From: an uncultured Myxococcales bacterium | Lineage (GTDB): Bacteria; Myxococcota_A; Polyangia; Fen-1088 | Length of the DNA stretch: 50,698 bases | Reading direction: 5' to 3' | NCBI GenBank assembly: GCA_937889515.1 | Contig: CALAOV010000018.1 | Span: 1-50,698 of the forward strand | Shown: positions 48,571 to 50,698 of the stretch, piece after piece | How positions within the stretch are numbered: position 1 is the first letter of the stretch | Layout: every line of letters begins with the position of its first letter | The notes under the pieces: generated by a model | Databases searched by the model: none | What the model saw: the letters and a program-made list of their open reading frames with translations, nothing else | What the model was told of the DNA's origin: nothing | Made by a program: the position numbers and the translations under genes

Positions 48571-50698
48571 CGGGCGCAGAGCAGCGTCACGTCGTCGTCG
48601 AGCGCGGTCGCAAAGTCGGTGACCGCGCTCATCAGCCGATCGCGCAGCGCGATCGGCGAGTCGGTCTTGTGCTCCTCGATGAGCGCGATCAACCGTTCGG
48701 TGCCGAAACGGTCGCGCCCATCGCGCGCCACCGCTTCGATGATGCCGTCCGTGTAGAGGACCAGCAGATCGCCGGGGTGGAGCTGGGCGCGGCTCTCGAC
48801 CGTTCCGGCCGCGATGTCGACCTTGGCGCCCACCCAGGGGCCCGGCGTCGGCAAGCGTTCGCAGCGTCCGGTCGCGGCGCGCAGGATCAGGATCTCTTCG
48901 TGGGCGCCGGCGAAGGCCAGACCACCGTCCTGGTGGTAGCGGATCAGGGTCAGCGTCGCGTGCTCCCGCTGGTGGAGCCGCTGGCGCACGTTGTCGACCA
49001 GCATGGCGTTGAGCGCCAGCAGGAGATCGCGCGGCGAGGCGTCCGGGATCTTTCGCGCCAGCACGCCGATCCCGCTCTGCATCATGAGCATGACGAGGCC
49101 GGTGCCGAGGCCATGGCCCGCGACGTCGCCGATCCCGATCCAGCAGCCGTCGGCGACCGGGATGATGTCGTAGTAGTCGCCGCCGACCTCGGTCGCGGCC
49201 TGCATGGTGGCGGCGATCTCCAGCCCCAGGACATTCACGTCGCGCGGGAGGATCGAGGTCTGGATCCGCATTGCGATCTCCATCTCCTTCTCGAGGCGGG
49301 CGCGCTCGGCGACCTGGCGGCGGGTCGCCTCCTCGACCAGGCGGGCGACCAGGCGCGCCCCTTCGAGCGCGCTCGAGACCTGCTCCGCCAACGATTCGTA
49401 GACGATCCCCTCCCGGGGTCCCATCTCGAGGAGCAGGCAACCGAGCGGCCGATCGTGAAAGTAGAGCGGCTCGACGATGATCGAGGCGCGGCGGCCGAGC
49501 GGATCGACGATCGCGGGCATCAGCGCCGCCGGCGCCATCTCGAGGCCGGGCCGCGGCTCCGCGTCGCCCGGGTTGCGCTCGACGTCGTGCGCGAGGACCA
49601 CCCGGGCCGTATCCGCGCCGGTGTAGAGCGCCATCCAGGCGCCGGGGATGCCGAGATGTGGGAGCTGGCGCTGGACCGCGCCGGTGAGAGCGGCCACCTG
49701 CTGGGTCGCCAGCAGCGTCGCCCCGCTGACGGTGAGCGCGTGCGCCAGACGTTCGGTGTGCAGGCGGTGTTGAGCCTGCGCGCGCTCCGCCAGATCGCCG
49801 ATCAGGATCCGCGCCTCGTGCCAGAGATCCTCAGCCTGGACCCAGCGCAGCGGCTCGCTGGGCAGCGCGGGGAGCAGCAGCTTGCGCAGCGCCGAGATCA
49901 TCCCTTGCCAGGCGGCGACGTCGTCGCCCGACGCCACCACGGCGCCCAGCAGCCGATCCAGCGTCGAGGTGAACAGGCCGGCGCCGGCCCCGCGCAGCTC
50001 GGCCTCGAAGGCGTCGAGGAGCTGGCGATCCCAGCCCGAGGGCAGGGCGGTGTCGGCGCCGCGCACCGAGCGGGCGATTTCCCGTCGCAGATCCTCGCCG
50101 TGCTCCGACAGCAGATTGTCGACCGTCGTCTGGGTGAGCGTGACGGGGCCCGCGCGTCCGGGGCGCGCCAGCCCCGAGAAACAGCCGCACGACTGCCGGA
50201 CCACCATCTCGGTCGGCGCGCTCACCTGCCGGTCCACCTGCCGCCCTTCGAGCTGGGCCAGCACCAGGTCGAGCGCCGCTTCGCCCTGCTGGTAGAGCGG
50301 CTGACGCACCGTCGTGAGGGGCGGCGTCGAGAACCGGGCGTCCTCGATGTCGTCGAAGCCGACCACCGCGACGTCGGACGGCACCTGCAGCCCGCGCTCC
50401 TGCAGCGCCACCATGGCCGCCAGCGCCATGTAGTCGTTGGAGGCCACCAGCGCGTCGAAGTCGACCTTGCGCTCCTCGACCAGCAGCTCGACGGCGGCCT
50501 CGCCCGAGCTCTTCTCGAAGGTCCCTTCGCAGACGAGGGCCGGATCGATCGGGAAGCCGTGCTCGGTCAGGACCGCGCGGTAGATCGCGTAGCGGCGCTC
50601 CGCCTCGGCGTTCACCGCGGGGCCGCGGATGAACGCCACCCGCCTGCAGCCGTGCCGCATGAGCAGGTGCTCGAGCGCCTGCCGCATCCCGGGCTCTT
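48549..50698 (-). CDS. LacI-type sensor plus GAF plus SpoIIE phosphatase, partial
   Basis: The frame is open to the right edge, so the N terminus is beyond the window; the ATG at 50687 is internal because PG-MRQALEHLLMRHGCRRVAF is the middle of a LacI-type periplasmic-binding domain. That domain continues through DALVASNDYMALAAMVALQE and VAVVGFDDIEDARFSTPPLT to VVRQSCGCFSG. A coiled and GAF-like middle (ALTGAVQRQLPHLGIPGAWM) leads via a helix (EKEMEIAMRIQTSILPRDVN) to a SpoIIE/RsbU PP2C phosphatase: TEVGGDYYDIIPV, IGIGDVAGHGLGTGLVMLMM, LVLYTDGIIEAVARDGRDRF, LDDDVTLLCARYF. It probably dephosphorylates an anti-sigma antagonist in response to a ligand bound by the LacI-type domain. Whether a DNA-binding head exists cannot be seen. 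Confidence 0.9.
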   Translation of the reverse strand, partial: EPGMRQALEHLLMRHGCRRVAFIRGPAVNAEAERRYAIYRAVLTEHGFPIDPALVCEGTFEKSSGEAAVELLVEERKVDFDALVASNDYMALAAMVALQERGLQVPSDVAVVGFDDIEDARFSTPPLTTVRQPLYQQGEAALDLVLAQLEGRQVDRQVSAPTEMVVRQSCGCFSGLARPGRAGPVTLTQTTVDNLLSEHGEDLRREIARSVRGADTALPSGWDRQLLDAFEAELRGAGAGLFTSTLDRLLGAVVASGDDVAAWQGMISALRKLLLPALPSEPLRWVQAEDLWHEARILIGDLAERAQAQHRLHTERLAHALTVSGATLLATQQVAALTGAVQRQLPHLGIPGAWMALYTGADTARVVLAHDVERNPGDAEPRPGLEMAPAALMPAIVDPLGRRASIIVEPLYFHDRPLGCLLLEMGPREGIVYESLAEQVSSALEGARLVARLVEEATRRQVAERARLEKEMEIAMRIQTSILPRDVNVLGLEIAATMQAATEVGGDYYDIIPVADGCWIGIGDVAGHGLGTGLVMLMMQSGIGVLARKIPDASPRDLLLALNAMLVDNVRQRLHQREHATLTLIRYHQDGGLAFAGAHEEILILRAATGRCERLPTPGPWVGAKVDIAAGTVESRAQLHPGDLLVLYTDGIIEAVARDGRDRFGTERLIALIEEHKTDSPIALRDRLMSAVTDFATALDDDVTLLCARYFGGLS

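Overview
The window is GC-rich (by eye about two thirds GC) bacterial chromosome that looks like a myxobacterium or close relative (Myxococcota). The supporting families are an adjacent DUF1592/DUF1552 pair, Gly-rich secreted lipoproteins, Hanks-type Ser/Thr kinases with long accessory regions, an AgmX/PglI-like domain, di-heme MauG-like proteins and a LacI-sensor/SpoIIE phosphatase. This is inferred from protein families read by eye; no search was run. I saw no rRNA, tRNA or CRISPR array.

Layout. 1-3.1 kb is thinly coded: a lipoprotein cut by the left edge, a decayed tyrosine integrase with a small ORF behind it, and a small lipoprotein. 3.2-8 kb holds glnD, a broken zinc-ribbon fragment and a GT-C-type membrane protein. 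8.1-13.3 kb is a signalling block: receiver protein, Ser/Thr kinase with tandem repeats, GAF-REC-GGDEF protein, histidine-kinase remnant, lytic transglycosylase. 13.4-16.5 kb holds a YeeE/YedE transporter pair, a DUF2325 protein, an XRE-cupin regulator, a macro-domain protein and a decayed receiver; two similar palindromes precede the DUF2325 and macro genes. 16.7-18.8 kb is a pair of related exported proteins. 18.8-24.2 kb has an ATP-grasp enzyme, a flavin oxidoreductase, a GT2 glycosyltransferase, a fused AgmX/TonB-like plus subclass-B1 metallo-beta-lactamase protein, and a CBS-pair protein. 24.4-30.2 kb has DUF1552, DUF1592, topoisomerase III and a 35-residue Lys-rich protein. 30.3-38.6 kb has a NarL-class histidine kinase, a TauE/SafE permease, a receptor-like kinase with a Cys-rich outer domain overlapping an orphan solute-binding lipoprotein, and a LemA-TPM-TPM-luciferase-like operon. 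38.7-50.7 kb has a coiled-coil protein, ABC-F ATPase, spermidine-synthase-like protein, EmrA/EmrB-type efflux pair, MIF tautomerase, di-heme lipoprotein, FKBP lipoprotein and a SpoIIE phosphatase cut by the right edge.

The most unusual item is the gene at 22424-23584. It joins a periplasmic TonB-like domain to a metallo-beta-lactamase domain carrying the complete subclass-B1 ligand set, including the zinc-ligand Cys and the following Lys. Other points of interest are the shared palindromes around the XRE-cupin gene, a G-quadruplex-type sequence after the TauE gene, a perfect 10-bp hairpin before the CBS gene, and several genes caught in decay (integrase, histidine kinase, zinc ribbon, receiver). 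Genes at 13878, 34413, 37168, 37623 and 43265 overlap their upstream neighbour by 4 bp, marking tightly coupled operons.
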